Assembly: GCA_018261735.1 (NCBI GenBank)
Contig: JAGTRM010000026.1
Span: forward strand, 1 to 62,152
Length of the DNA: 62,152 bases
Source: Pseudomonadota bacterium
Lineage (GTDB): Bacteria; Pseudomonadota; Gammaproteobacteria; Burkholderiales; Chitinibacteraceae
Direction: 5' to 3'
The position numbers were made by a program, and so were the translations under genes. The notes under the pieces are model-generated. The model was given only the letters and a program-made list of their open reading frames with translations, made no database searches and was not told the DNA's origin. Within the stretch, counting starts at the first letter, position 1. The number at the start of each line of letters is the position of its first letter. Shown piece after piece: positions 25,978-34,579 of this stretch.

Positions 25978-26220
25978 ATGCTTACCATCAAGGTACTTGG
26001 CCCTGGCTGCGCCAATTGCAAGAAGCTGGAGGAGGTGGCGCGTGCCGCTGCGGCATCGCTTGGCGTGGAAGCAAACATCATCAAGGTTACCGATATGCAG
26101 GCCATTCTGGCCTATGACATCCTGAAAACGCCGGGCCTGGTGATCAACGAGAAACTGGTTTCTTCCGGGCGGATTCCTGCGCCGGAGGCTGTGGCGGAAT
26201 GGATCAGGCAAGCCAGTTAA
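25978..26220 (+). CDS. CxxC mini-thioredoxin (redox-active disulfide protein 2 type)
   Basis: An 80-residue thioredoxin-fold protein with GPGCANCKKLEE at the N-terminus and KTPGLVI as the cis-Pro region. It is a paralogue of the gene at 15958 and again follows an ArsP-type permease, here with a 2-bp gap. The repeated pairing argues that the two proteins act together on a thiol-bound cargo. Confidence 0.9.
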   Translation: MLTIKVLGPGCANCKKLEEVARAAAASLGVEANIIKVTDMQAILAYDILKTPGLVINEKLVSSGRIPAPEAVAEWIRQAS

Positions 26221-26255
26221 CCATCTCTGGCATTCCCCTGGGTAGAGAGATTGAT

Positions 26256-26657
26256 ATGAAACCATTACCGATAGTCTGGCAGCGGCTGGTGAGCGCAAGC
26301 GGCACCACCTGCCCGCGCTGCAACGATACCGGACAGGAAATACAGCAAGCCCTCGACCGGCTTAAGGTGGCCTTGGAGCCATTGGGGATCGAGCCGAAGC
26401 TTGAAACGCGTGAGATAAGCGAAGAAGCCTTCAAGGCGCATCCTGCTGAATCCAACCGGATCTGGATTGCCGGAAAACCGATGGAGGACTGGCTGGCGGG
26501 CAGCGTGGGCAGCAGCCGGTGTTGTTCGGTCTGCGGAGATTCCGAGTGCCGCACGGTGGAGGTCGAAGGAAAGATGTTCGAGACGATTCCAGAAAGCCTG
26601 GTGGTCCGCGCCGCGCTGATCGCGGCTTCGCAGATGCTGGATCCAGCATCCGGATAA
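26256..26657 (+). CDS. DUF2703 family protein
   Basis: A 133-residue cytoplasmic protein starting at the ATG at 26256. It contains CPRCNDTG (CxxC) at the start and GSSRCCSVCGDSECR later, a dense cysteine set. DUF2703 proteins occur beside heavy-metal and arsenic genes, and their function is unknown. It is the third gene of the permease-thioredoxin-DUF2703 operon and closes the arsenic region. Confidence 0.82.
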   Translation: MKPLPIVWQRLVSASGTTCPRCNDTGQEIQQALDRLKVALEPLGIEPKLETREISEEAFKAHPAESNRIWIAGKPMEDWLAGSVGSSRCCSVCGDSECRTVEVEGKMFETIPESLVVRAALIAASQMLDPASG

Positions 26658-26726
26658 CAGTCATTTTTTTGACCCACATTGGGGCATCCTCTATTGTGTG
26701 GCGCTTCGGATGATGGATGAATCAAA

Positions 26727-27347
26727 GTGGACGATCTGCTTTACTGGCTGGGCCTGGCTGCGGTGGCAGTCACGGCGCTGACCGGCGTGCTCGATGCCGG
26801 CCGCAAGAACATGGATCTGGTCGGCGTGATCATGGTGGGCACCGCCACCGCGCTGGGCGGCGGGACCGTGCGCGATATCCTGCTCGATCGCCCGGTCTTC
26901 TGGCTGGGCGATCAAGGGTATCTGGTCGCGGCGATGCTGACCACGGTGCTGAGTTTTTTTCTGGTGCGCGGCTGGCGCCTGCCGCCGCGCTTGTTCCTGG
27001 TGCCCGATGCGTTGGGGCTGGCGCTGTTTACGATTGTCGGCACCCAGGTCGGGTTGCAGTGGCATGCGCCGTGGCTGGCGGCCAGCTTGCTGGGCGTGAT
27101 CACCGGCGTGGTCGGCGGCGTGCTGCGCGATGTGCTTTGCAATGATGTTCCGTCGGTGTTCGTGCATGGCGAGTTGTATGCCTCGGCGGCCTGGCTGGGC
27201 GCAGTGACGCTGATTACCTTGCAGGCCATGGGCGTTTCATCGGTCGTGGCGGCCTGGTGCGGAATGACCTTGATTGCCGTGCTTCGTTTGCTGGCCATCG
27301 CCTACCGGATCACGCTACCGGTTTTTCGGGGCGGGACCAAGGCCTGA
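26727..27347 (+). CDS. Trimeric intracellular cation (TRIC) channel family protein, UPF0126
   Basis: A 206-residue membrane protein with about seven helices in two repeats. TALTGVLDAGRKNMDLVGV and ALGGGTVRDILLDRPVFW belong to the first repeat, and VVGGVLRDVLCNDVPSVF to the second. Both carry the GG..RD motif of bacterial TRIC/YadS proteins, which pass monovalent cations. The start is a GTG with a weak ribosome binding site. It is convergent with dinB. Confidence 0.9.
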   Translation: MDDLLYWLGLAAVAVTALTGVLDAGRKNMDLVGVIMVGTATALGGGTVRDILLDRPVFWLGDQGYLVAAMLTTVLSFFLVRGWRLPPRLFLVPDALGLALFTIVGTQVGLQWHAPWLAASLLGVITGVVGGVLRDVLCNDVPSVFVHGELYASAAWLGAVTLITLQAMGVSSVVAAWCGMTLIAVLRLLAIAYRITLPVFRGGTKA

Positions 27348-27372
27348 ATATGGGTCTCCGGCACCCATCCCG

Positions 27373-28437
27373 TCACCACAAGGGCAGGGTATGGGAGTCA
27401 ACCGGAAGCGTTTCCTTCTCGGCAAAGCGGATGCCCACGCCCAAGAGGCGCACCGGTTTTTTGCCGCGTGGCCAGGCCTTGCTCAGCAACTCGGCGAACA
27501 GTTCGATTTCCGGCTCGCGGCTGCTGCATTCCATCGTGGTCTGCGTGAAGTCGTGGTACTTGATCTTCACGAACGCCTTGTTGGGTGGCGTGCCACGGCT
27601 TGAGCGCTGCAGGCGCTGGTGAAAATCCGCATACAGCGCCGGCACCTGCGCGAGGCAGGTTTCCAGATCGGGCAAATCTCGGGCATACGTGTGTTCGACC
27701 GACAGCGATTTGCGCTGCTCGCGCTGTTTTACTTCGCGTTCATCCCTGCCCCGGCTTTGCGCATAAAGCGATGCGCCCAGATTGCCGAATTCCAGCGTCA
27801 ATTGCTGCAGCGTCAGGCGTTGCACGTCGGCGCAGGTGTGCAGGCCGTGGCGGGCCAGACGTTCTGCGGTGACTTTACCGATTCCCCAGAGCTTGCCGAT
27901 CGGCAGGCCAGGCATGAAATCCGCCACGTCTTCCGGCCTGATCACGAACTGGCCGTTGGGCTTGTTCCAGTCGCTGGCGATTTTGGCCAGCAGCTTGTTC
28001 GGTGCAATCCCGGCGCTGGCGGTAATGCCGACTTCCTGCTCGATCCGCTGCCTGATTTCCTGCGCCATCAGCGTGGCGCTGCCGTGGCAGTGCGGCAGAC
28101 CCGTCACGTCCAGGTAGGCTTCGTCCAGCGACAGGGGTTCAATCCGCTCGGTGTAGGAGAGAAAAATCTGCTGCACACGGCGCGAGGCATCGCGGTAACG
28201 CTCGAAGGAATGCGGCAACAGCACCAGCGACGGGCACTGGCGCAGCGCCCATTTGGTCGGCATGGCCGAATGGATACCGAAGCGCCGGGCGACATAGTTG
28301 CAGGTGGAGATCACTCCGCGCTGCTCGGCCGAGCCGCCGATGGCCAGCGGCACATTGCGCAGGGCCGGGTTGTCGCGCATCTCGACCGCGGCATAGAAAC
28401 AATCGCAGTCGACATGAATGATTTTGCGTACAGGCAT
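27373..28437 (-). CDS. dinB: DNA polymerase IV
   Basis: A 354-residue Y-family translesion polymerase starting at the ATG at 28437. Catalytic motifs are HVDCDCFYAAVE and SLDEAYLD. Thumb and little-finger domains follow, with HTYARDL and LLGVGIRF. The C-terminus ends HTLPLW, a possible degenerate beta-clamp-binding motif. I saw no convincing LexA box upstream. It is convergent with the TRIC gene. Confidence 0.95.
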   Translation of the reverse strand: MPVRKIIHVDCDCFYAAVEMRDNPALRNVPLAIGGSAEQRGVISTCNYVARRFGIHSAMPTKWALRQCPSLVLLPHSFERYRDASRRVQQIFLSYTERIEPLSLDEAYLDVTGLPHCHGSATLMAQEIRQRIEQEVGITASAGIAPNKLLAKIASDWNKPNGQFVIRPEDVADFMPGLPIGKLWGIGKVTAERLARHGLHTCADVQRLTLQQLTLEFGNLGASLYAQSRGRDEREVKQREQRKSLSVEHTYARDLPDLETCLAQVPALYADFHQRLQRSSRGTPPNKAFVKIKYHDFTQTTMECSSREPEIELFAELLSKAWPRGKKPVRLLGVGIRFAEKETLPVDSHTLPLW

Positions 28438-28523
28438 CGCCGTGGAACGAATCGACAAAAACAGTTTATTGTACGATCGTTCTATATGGATGGGTAGTAC
28501 GCCTGTCGTGATGAGGCAGAGCA

Positions 28524-28547
28524 GGGGCGGGACTTTGCGCCCCGCCC
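28524..28547. repeat. GC-rich hairpin downstream of the NYN gene
   Basis: GGGGCGGG and CCCCGCCC form an 8-bp stem with an 8-nt loop, without a U-tract on either strand. It may stabilise or stop the NYN transcript. Confidence 0.5.
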
Positions 28548-28583
28548 CGGTTAACCGCCCTGTACCCGTTCTATTCCCGCTTT

Positions 28584-29828
28584 TTATTCGGCACCAGGCA
28601 CTTCCTCTGTCTTGCGCGTGCGGCGGCTGCGGGTGGAGGGCTTTCGTGCTTTGGGGGCGCTGACTCCTTCAGTCGGCGCTTGCGTTGGCAATTCGGCGGC
28701 CGCTGGCGCTGGCGTGGGCGTATTGGGCAAAGACTCTTCCGCTTTCTTTTCCGCCGGTTTGCGGCTGCCTCGCCCCTTGCGGCGGGGTTCCGGCTGCGAG
28801 GAGGTCTCCTGGCTTGGCATCGCTTGTTCTGCCGGTGCGGGCGTGGGCGCAGTGGCCATGGCTTCTTCAGCTTTCCTCTCTGCGGGCTTGCGATGGGTTC
28901 GTCCCTTGCGGCGGGTTTCGGGCTTGGTGCCGGTTTCCTTGCTGGCCGCCGCAGCCATGGGTTCGGCGGCCGATGCCTCGACCAAGGTTTCGCTGCGCAC
29001 CGTTTCGCCACTGCTGCGATAAACGTAAGCGCCCGATTTCTCGTCCCGGCCAAACTCGAGCAGGCCGCGTGCTTGCGCTTCTTCCAGCAAATTACCAAAG
29101 GCGCGGAAGCCGTAATAGGACTCGCTGAAATCCGGCTTGCGGCGTTTCATCGCTTCTTTCAGCACCGAGGCCCAGATCTTGCCGCTGTCGCCGCGCTCGG
29201 ACAGCAGGGCATCGAAGGTTTCCACCGCCATTTCAATGGCTTGGCTTTTGCGTGCATCCAGTTCTTCCTTGCGGCGCTTTTCTTCATCGGGCGAGCGTTT
29301 GGTCGCAGGAGTCGTGCCTCGTTTATCGCGCCTGGCGGCGGTGCGCTGGCTCTCGCGCACCAGATCGTCGTAAAAAATGAATTCGTCGCAATTGGCGATC
29401 AACAGGTCGGAGGTCGATTGCTTGACGCCAACGCCGATCACCTGCTTTGCGTTTTCGCGCAGCTTGGAAACCAGCGGGGAAAAATCGGAATCGCCGCTGA
29501 TGATGACAAAGGTATTCACGTGCGATTTGGTGTAGCAAAGATCGAGGGCGTCGACGACCAGGCGAATGTCGGCCGAATTCTTGCCGGACTGGCGCACATG
29601 CGGTATCTCGATCAACTCGAAGTTGGCCTCGTGCATGGTTGCCTTGAAGCCTTTGTAGCGATCCCAGTCGCAGTAGGCTTTCTTGACCACGATACTGCCT
29701 TTCAGCAGCAGGCGTTCAAGCACCGGCTTGATGTCGAACTGTTCGTATTTCGCATCGCGCACCCCGAGTGCCACGTTTTCGAAATCACAAAAAACCGCCA
29801 TGCTGACGTTTTCCGGGAGTGAGGCCAT
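28584..29828 (-). CDS. NYN-domain (LabA/DUF88-like) protein with LOTUS/OST-HTH domain and repetitive basic tail
   Basis: A 414-residue protein. Residues 10-165 form a NYN/PIN-like nuclease domain with the acidic motifs CDFENVALG and ISGDSDFSPLV. Residues 205-285 form a LOTUS/OST-HTH domain (LKEAMKRRKPDFSESYYGF, ARGLLEF) expected to bind RNA. The last 115 residues are low-complexity Lys/Arg/Pro/Ala and include two copies of a 43-residue unit (298-340 and 341-383). An RNA-processing role is predicted from the fold. Targets are unknown. It stands alone. Confidence 0.87.
   Translation of the reverse strand: MASLPENVSMAVFCDFENVALGVRDAKYEQFDIKPVLERLLLKGSIVVKKAYCDWDRYKGFKATMHEANFELIEIPHVRQSGKNSADIRLVVDALDLCYTKSHVNTFVIISGDSDFSPLVSKLRENAKQVIGVGVKQSTSDLLIANCDEFIFYDDLVRESQRTAARRDKRGTTPATKRSPDEEKRRKEELDARKSQAIEMAVETFDALLSERGDSGKIWASVLKEAMKRRKPDFSESYYGFRAFGNLLEEAQARGLLEFGRDEKSGAYVYRSSGETVRSETLVEASAAEPMAAAASKETGTKPETRRKGRTHRKPAERKAEEAMATAPTPAPAEQAMPSQETSSQPEPRRKGRGSRKPAEKKAEESLPNTPTPAPAAAELPTQAPTEGVSAPKARKPSTRSRRTRKTEEVPGAE
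28680..28937 (-). repeat. In-gene tandem duplication (two 129-bp units)
   Basis: The NYN gene's tail encodes two adjacent 43-residue units, each with an E-T-rich start, a P-E-x-R-R-K-G-R core, R-K-P-A-E-x-K-A-E-E, and a T-P-A-P-A proline run. Units lie at 28809-28937 and 28680-28808. They have diverged at many positions. Confidence 0.8.
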
Positions 29829-29917
29829 AGTGATTCTCCAATCAGAGAGGCATTGCCGCGTGGCGCGTTGCGGGACAAGCCAAGAAGCGGATAAAAGTTG
29901 TGCCGACGGTATATCAG

Positions 29918-32404
29918 TTATTGGTTTTCTTCGCCCATCAATTGCGGAGCAACGTTTTTCCAGTTTTGAACGAAGGCAGTAAAAACCGCTGCCGGCATGG
30001 GTTTGGCAACATAGTAACCTTGAATGGCATCGCAGCTTCGGCTCATCAAATAACTCATCTGCGCTTCGGTTTCGACGCCTTCCGCCACCACTTTCAGGCG
30101 CATGCGATGCGCGAGGTCGATGATCGAAACGCAGATCATCGCGGCCTCTTCCTTGGTGGCAATATCGTGCACGAAGGATTGGTCGATCTTGAGGGTATCG
30201 ATGGGGAAACGGCTCAGGTAGGCAAAACTGGAATAACCCGTGCCGAAGTCATCCAGAGACAGTTTGACGCCGGAGTGCTTCAGCGCATTGAGCATTGAGA
30301 CGGTCTGTTCGGGGTTTTCCATCAGCATGCTCTCGGTGACCTCCAGTTCCAGCATGCCAGGTGCTATCCGGTGGCGCTCCAGAGACTGCGTCACCAGTGC
30401 AGGCAGATCCCCGGAATGAAATTGTCGCCCGGAGACATTGACCGAGAGCTGCAACCCGCGCAAACCGGTGTCTTGCCATGTCTTCAATTGCCGGCAGGCT
30501 TCGCCGATAACCCAGTTGCCGATCGGTACGATCAGCCCGGTTTTTTCTGCCAGCGGGATGAAATGGGCCGGCGATTCAAGCCGTCCGCCATCGCGCGGCC
30601 AGCGGATCAACGCTTCGGCACCCGTGATCAGGCCGGTGTGCAAATCAACCTTGGGCTGGTAATACAGCACGAATTCATTGCGTTCCATTGCGCGCCGCAA
30701 CGAGGCTTCCAGTTCCAGCTGCGCCATGGCTTTCTTGTTCATGTCGGCGGTGTAAAAACAAAAGCAGTTCCTGCCCTGCTGTTTGGCCTGGTTCATGGCC
30801 GTATCGGCATCGCGCAGCAGATTGGCCGCCGATGTTCCATCTTCGGGAAAGATGCTGATGCCGATGCTGGCGCCGATAAAGGCTTCGTTGTTGTTGCCAA
30901 GCTGGAACGGTTCGGCCAGCACCGTCAGAATATCCCGCGCCACAATGGCGGCTTCTTCGGGACTGCCAATGGGTTCGAGCAGCAACAGGAATTCATCGCC
31001 GCCAAAGCGCCCGAGCACGTCTTCGTCGCGTATGCGTGCGCGCAGCCTGCCCGCCACATCGATCAGCAGTTGATCGCCGATCACATGCCCTAGACTGTCG
31101 TTGACCGTCTTGAAGTAATCCAGATCGACGAACAACACTGCAGCCCGCTGGCCATTGCGCTCTGCCCGGCCCAGGGCATGCTCGAGCTGGGATTGGAGTA
31201 GCAAGCGATTGGGCAATTCCGTCAGTGGATCATAGTGGGCGAGGTGGGCCAGTTGTTCCTCGCTGCGCTTGATCTGGCTGATATCGCTGAAAACCCCGAC
31301 ATAATGGGTGGGGTGACTGTCCTTGTCGCGGACAGTGGAAATGCTTAACCAAGCGGGATAAACCTCACCGATTTTGCGCCGGTTCCAGATTTCTCCTTGC
31401 CATTGCCCGGTATTGATTAAAGTGGTCCACATGGCCTGAAAAAACTCGGGTCCGTGCCGTCCCGAGTTTTGCAGATTGGGTTTCTGGCCGAGCGATTCGG
31501 CTTCGCTGTAGCCGGAAATGTCGGTAAAGGCCTTGTTGATGGCCAGGATGTACCCATCCAGATCAACAATCATGACGCCTTCCCGGGTGCTTTCGAATAC
31601 GGTGGCGGCCTGGCGCAACTGCTCTTCGGCTTGGTGGCGTTCTGTCACATCTACGACGACCCCGACATAACGAGTCGGCCTGCCTGACGGGGTAATAACG
31701 GGAAAACCGCGATTGACCACCCAGCGGGTCGAACCATCCGGACGCACTACCCGAAACTCATGCGTGAATGGCTGACCGGTTGCATAGGCGGACTGGAGAT
31801 CCTGGGTAATGCGATGCCGATCGTCCTGATGCACATTGTTCAGAAATGATGCGGGCTCTTCATAGAGCGAGGCGCAGGTTTGTTGCCAGACGGTCTCATA
31901 GGCCGGGCTGACATAGGTAATCTGGCCTTGCGCCGCGTCGGCCAACCAGATGGTTTCGGCCAGCGTTGCCGCAATGAGCTGAAAGCGCTCTTCGCTTTCG
32001 TGCAGGCTGCGTTCGGCTTCCTGCCGGGCACGGCGCTGGGCGCTGTCTCGCAGGCTGCGTTCAAGGGCAGGGCAGAGCCTGGCCAGGTTGTCTTTCAGCA
32101 CGAAATCCCAGATGCCATCCTTGAACAGTTCGGCTGCGTTTTCTTCGCCGATGGAACCGGAGATTAGGATGACAGGGCAGTCGGGAAGACGGCGGGTCAA
32201 CAGGGACAAGGTGTTGCGAAACGCCAGACCTGGCACGTTGTAATCCGCCAGGACCGCATCCCATGATCCCTGTTCCACCGCCGCAGTCAAATCCTCGAGC
32301 GTTTCGGCCAGGACCACGTTCGCTTCGATTCCCTGACTGCGCAGATGGCGGACCACCAGCAGGTAGTCGGCCGGATCGTCTTCGATATGGAGAAGATTGA
32401 TCAT
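29918..32404 (-). CDS. Receiver-PAS-PAS-GGDEF-EAL cyclic-di-GMP protein
   Basis: An 828-residue cytoplasmic protein. Residues 1-120 are a receiver domain with Asp54 as phosphoacceptor. PAS domains span about 135-255 and 262-380. GGDEF lies at 468-472 with an RxxD inhibitory site (Arg459-Asp462), and EAL at 597-599 with the downstream DDFGTGYSS and EGVETE motifs. Both the cyclase and the phosphodiesterase look catalytically competent, so the net activity probably depends on phosphorylation and PAS ligands. It is the last gene of the four-gene kinase operon, 2 bp after the single-domain receiver. Confidence 0.94.
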   Translation of the reverse strand: MINLLHIEDDPADYLLVVRHLRSQGIEANVVLAETLEDLTAAVEQGSWDAVLADYNVPGLAFRNTLSLLTRRLPDCPVILISGSIGEENAAELFKDGIWDFVLKDNLARLCPALERSLRDSAQRRARQEAERSLHESEERFQLIAATLAETIWLADAAQGQITYVSPAYETVWQQTCASLYEEPASFLNNVHQDDRHRITQDLQSAYATGQPFTHEFRVVRPDGSTRWVVNRGFPVITPSGRPTRYVGVVVDVTERHQAEEQLRQAATVFESTREGVMIVDLDGYILAINKAFTDISGYSEAESLGQKPNLQNSGRHGPEFFQAMWTTLINTGQWQGEIWNRRKIGEVYPAWLSISTVRDKDSHPTHYVGVFSDISQIKRSEEQLAHLAHYDPLTELPNRLLLQSQLEHALGRAERNGQRAAVLFVDLDYFKTVNDSLGHVIGDQLLIDVAGRLRARIRDEDVLGRFGGDEFLLLLEPIGSPEEAAIVARDILTVLAEPFQLGNNNEAFIGASIGISIFPEDGTSAANLLRDADTAMNQAKQQGRNCFCFYTADMNKKAMAQLELEASLRRAMERNEFVLYYQPKVDLHTGLITGAEALIRWPRDGGRLESPAHFIPLAEKTGLIVPIGNWVIGEACRQLKTWQDTGLRGLQLSVNVSGRQFHSGDLPALVTQSLERHRIAPGMLELEVTESMLMENPEQTVSMLNALKHSGVKLSLDDFGTGYSSFAYLSRFPIDTLKIDQSFVHDIATKEEAAMICVSIIDLAHRMRLKVVAEGVETEAQMSYLMSRSCDAIQGYYVAKPMPAAVFTAFVQNWKNVAPQLMGEENQ

Positions 32405-32406
32405 GT

Positions 32407-32844
32407 TTATCCCTGTGGCGGCTCGTTGGTTGCCAGCCAGTACACCCCGAGGCGGGCCACGGTTTCGACAAACTCCGAGAAATCGAGTGGTTTTCTCACA
32501 AAACTGTTGGCGCCACTTTCGTAACTTTTCAGGCGGTCGCGCTCCTCGTCCGACGATGTGAGAATGACGATTGGCAGAAAGCGGGTATGGGGATTGGCGC
32601 GCAGTCGCGCCAGGACTTCCAGTCCGGACAACCGCGGCAAGCCGATATCAAGCAGTACGACCGCCGGAAGTTCCTGGCTGGCTCGCCCGGTAAATTCGCC
32701 TTCGCCAAACAGGTAGTCGAGGGCCTGCTGTCCATCGCGGACCACGTCAATTTCATTGGCCAGATTGCTTCTTTTCAGCGCGCGCAGAATCAGCAATTCG
32801 TCCTGCTGATTGTCTTCAACCAACAGAATGGTTTTGTTGCCCAT
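32407..32844 (-). CDS. Single-domain response regulator (Rcp1-like)
   Basis: A 145-residue receiver with no output domain. Acidic residues are in LLVEDNQQDE, the phosphoacceptor is Asp66 in VVLLDIGLP, and the conserved Lys is in FVRKPLDF. This layout matches receivers partnered with phytochrome-like or PAS histidine kinases. Its ATG lies inside the end of the upstream kinase gene (29-bp overlap) with AGGGGAA before it. It may pass phosphate between the kinases and the GGDEF-EAL protein. Confidence 0.92.
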   Translation of the reverse strand: MGNKTILLVEDNQQDELLILRALKRSNLANEIDVVRDGQQALDYLFGEGEFTGRASQELPAVVLLDIGLPRLSGLEVLARLRANPHTRFLPIVILTSSDEERDRLKSYESGANSFVRKPLDFSEFVETVARLGVYWLATNEPPQG

Positions 32845-34579
32845 TGCGTTCCCCTATCGATGCCTGTGTTTGTGGCAGGTAAAAGCAGATTGTTGCGCCT
32901 TCTCCGGGTACGGCGCTGGCGCGAAGCTCTCCGCCGTGGCGCAGGATGATGCGCCGCGCGGTGGCCAAACCGATGCCGATTCCGGGGAACTCATCCTGGC
33001 GGTGCAGGCGCTGGAAGGGCTGATAGAGCCTTTCGGCATGGGCCATGTCAAAACCGGCGCCGTTGTCGGCAACACAGATTCCCGGCTGGCCGTCGATGAC
33101 CCCGGCGGTAACGCGAATGGTCGCGTCCGGCTTGCCGCGCGTGAATTTCCAGGCATTGTCGACAAGATGGGTCATGACTACTCCAAGCATAGCCGCATCG
33201 CCAGAAATGGTGAGATCAGGCTCAACCTGCCGGATTACCGATCTATCAGGCTCCCTGCGCGTCAATTCATCCAACCGTTGTTTTGCCAGCATCGAGATAT
33301 CGACTTTTTCACGATGCAGCTCGCCGCGCGTACAGCGCAACAGGGCGAGAATGCCGTCAATCAGGGTGCCCATGTTGCTGCTGGCCAGAACGATCTGATC
33401 GAGATGGTTCTCAGCTTGCGTATCGAACTTGCTGGCATGTTCTTCGTCCAGCAATTGGGCAAATCCGCTGATGGCACGCAGCGGGGCGCGCAGGTTATGC
33501 GCCAGCGCGTAGGCAATGTCTTCCAGTTCGAGATTGGCCGCGCGCAACTCGGCCGTGCGTTCGGCTACCCGTCTTTCGAGATCGGCGTTGAGCTGGCGAA
33601 TCTCGTCTTCGGCCCGCTTGCGGTCGGATATCTCGCGCGAGATGCCGAACAGGCCGACGGCCTGGCCTGCGGTATCGAATACGGGCCCCTTGGTGACGAG
33701 AAATACCAGGTCTTTGCCATCGAGCGTCTTGAGCTGTTCCTCGTGTGTTTGTGTCCGGCCAGTCGCCATGATGGCGCTATCGAGCGCCATCAGCTCGCGG
33801 GCCGATTTCTCCGGAAACAGGGCGCGGTCGTCCTTGCCGATGATTTCATCCTGGGATTTGCCGATAAAGCCGGCGGCGGCTGCGTTGGCCAGCAGGTAGC
33901 GCCCTTGGGCATCCTTGACGAATACGGCATCGGGCGTGCCGGAAATCACCGTATCCAGCAGGCGGCGATTGATCTCGATCTTGGCAATGGATCGCCGGGA
34001 GACTTCACTGAGCAAGCTGACGGCGATGCCGTTGACGATCAGGAAACCCCATTGCAGCAAATCATGGCTGGCCACCGCGCTGAAGTTGCCTGTCTGCGAT
34101 ACGGCCATGAACGCCACGCCCAATGCCGCGACGAGGGTCGATACCAGACCGGGCCCGAGCCCACCGAGCAAGGCACTGAGGATGACGGGGAGCATGAACA
34201 GGATCAGCAATGGCCGATCGGCATAGGCAATCGGCAGGTTCTTGTGCAGCAACAGCATGGCCAGCGTAACGACCACGGCAAATGAATAGGTCAGCCACAG
34301 CGGCAGTCTTTCCGGCAAGCTGCCAGCGGTCAGGGTTTCAATAAGCTGCTGGTTCCCACTGCCCTCGGCCGGCGGGACGATGCGCATGGCCAGATAGAAC
34401 AAGGTGGCCGTGGCGATGACGAAGAAGACGCCCTTGGCGGTTGATAGCCAGACGATCGAATCAATGTCGGCAAACAGGGAAAGCAGCTGATCGGACAGGA
34501 AGATCCAGGCCAGCGCGAGGATCACATAACTCCCCGTGGCATACAGGATGAAGCGGCTGCGAACGGATGGTTTGATCAT
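32816..34579 (-). CDS. Membrane PAS histidine kinase
   Basis: A 587-residue kinase starting at the ATG at 34579, overlapping the previous stop (ATGA). Several transmembrane helices occupy residues 10-190, a PAS domain is near 205-320, a coiled coil follows, and the HisKA site is His361 in LAHNLRAPLRA. The ATPase has DNGAGFDM and GIGIGLATAR. The C-terminal kinase is closely similar to that of the neighbouring large kinase, which indicates local duplication. It probably phosphorylates the receiver coded next. Confidence 0.93.
   Translation of the reverse strand: MIKPSVRSRFILYATGSYVILALAWIFLSDQLLSLFADIDSIVWLSTAKGVFFVIATATLFYLAMRIVPPAEGSGNQQLIETLTAGSLPERLPLWLTYSFAVVVTLAMLLLHKNLPIAYADRPLLILFMLPVILSALLGGLGPGLVSTLVAALGVAFMAVSQTGNFSAVASHDLLQWGFLIVNGIAVSLLSEVSRRSIAKIEINRRLLDTVISGTPDAVFVKDAQGRYLLANAAAAGFIGKSQDEIIGKDDRALFPEKSARELMALDSAIMATGRTQTHEEQLKTLDGKDLVFLVTKGPVFDTAGQAVGLFGISREISDRKRAEDEIRQLNADLERRVAERTAELRAANLELEDIAYALAHNLRAPLRAISGFAQLLDEEHASKFDTQAENHLDQIVLASSNMGTLIDGILALLRCTRGELHREKVDISMLAKQRLDELTRREPDRSVIRQVEPDLTISGDAAMLGVVMTHLVDNAWKFTRGKPDATIRVTAGVIDGQPGICVADNGAGFDMAHAERLYQPFQRLHRQDEFPGIGIGLATARRIILRHGGELRASAVPGEGATICFYLPQTQASIGERNGQQNHSVG

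Noticed and set aside
28437..28500. A possible LexA box before dinB
   Set aside because: I looked for CTG-N10-CAG in the upstream region and found no convincing match. The GTACGATCGTTC stretch is only an imperfect palindrome.
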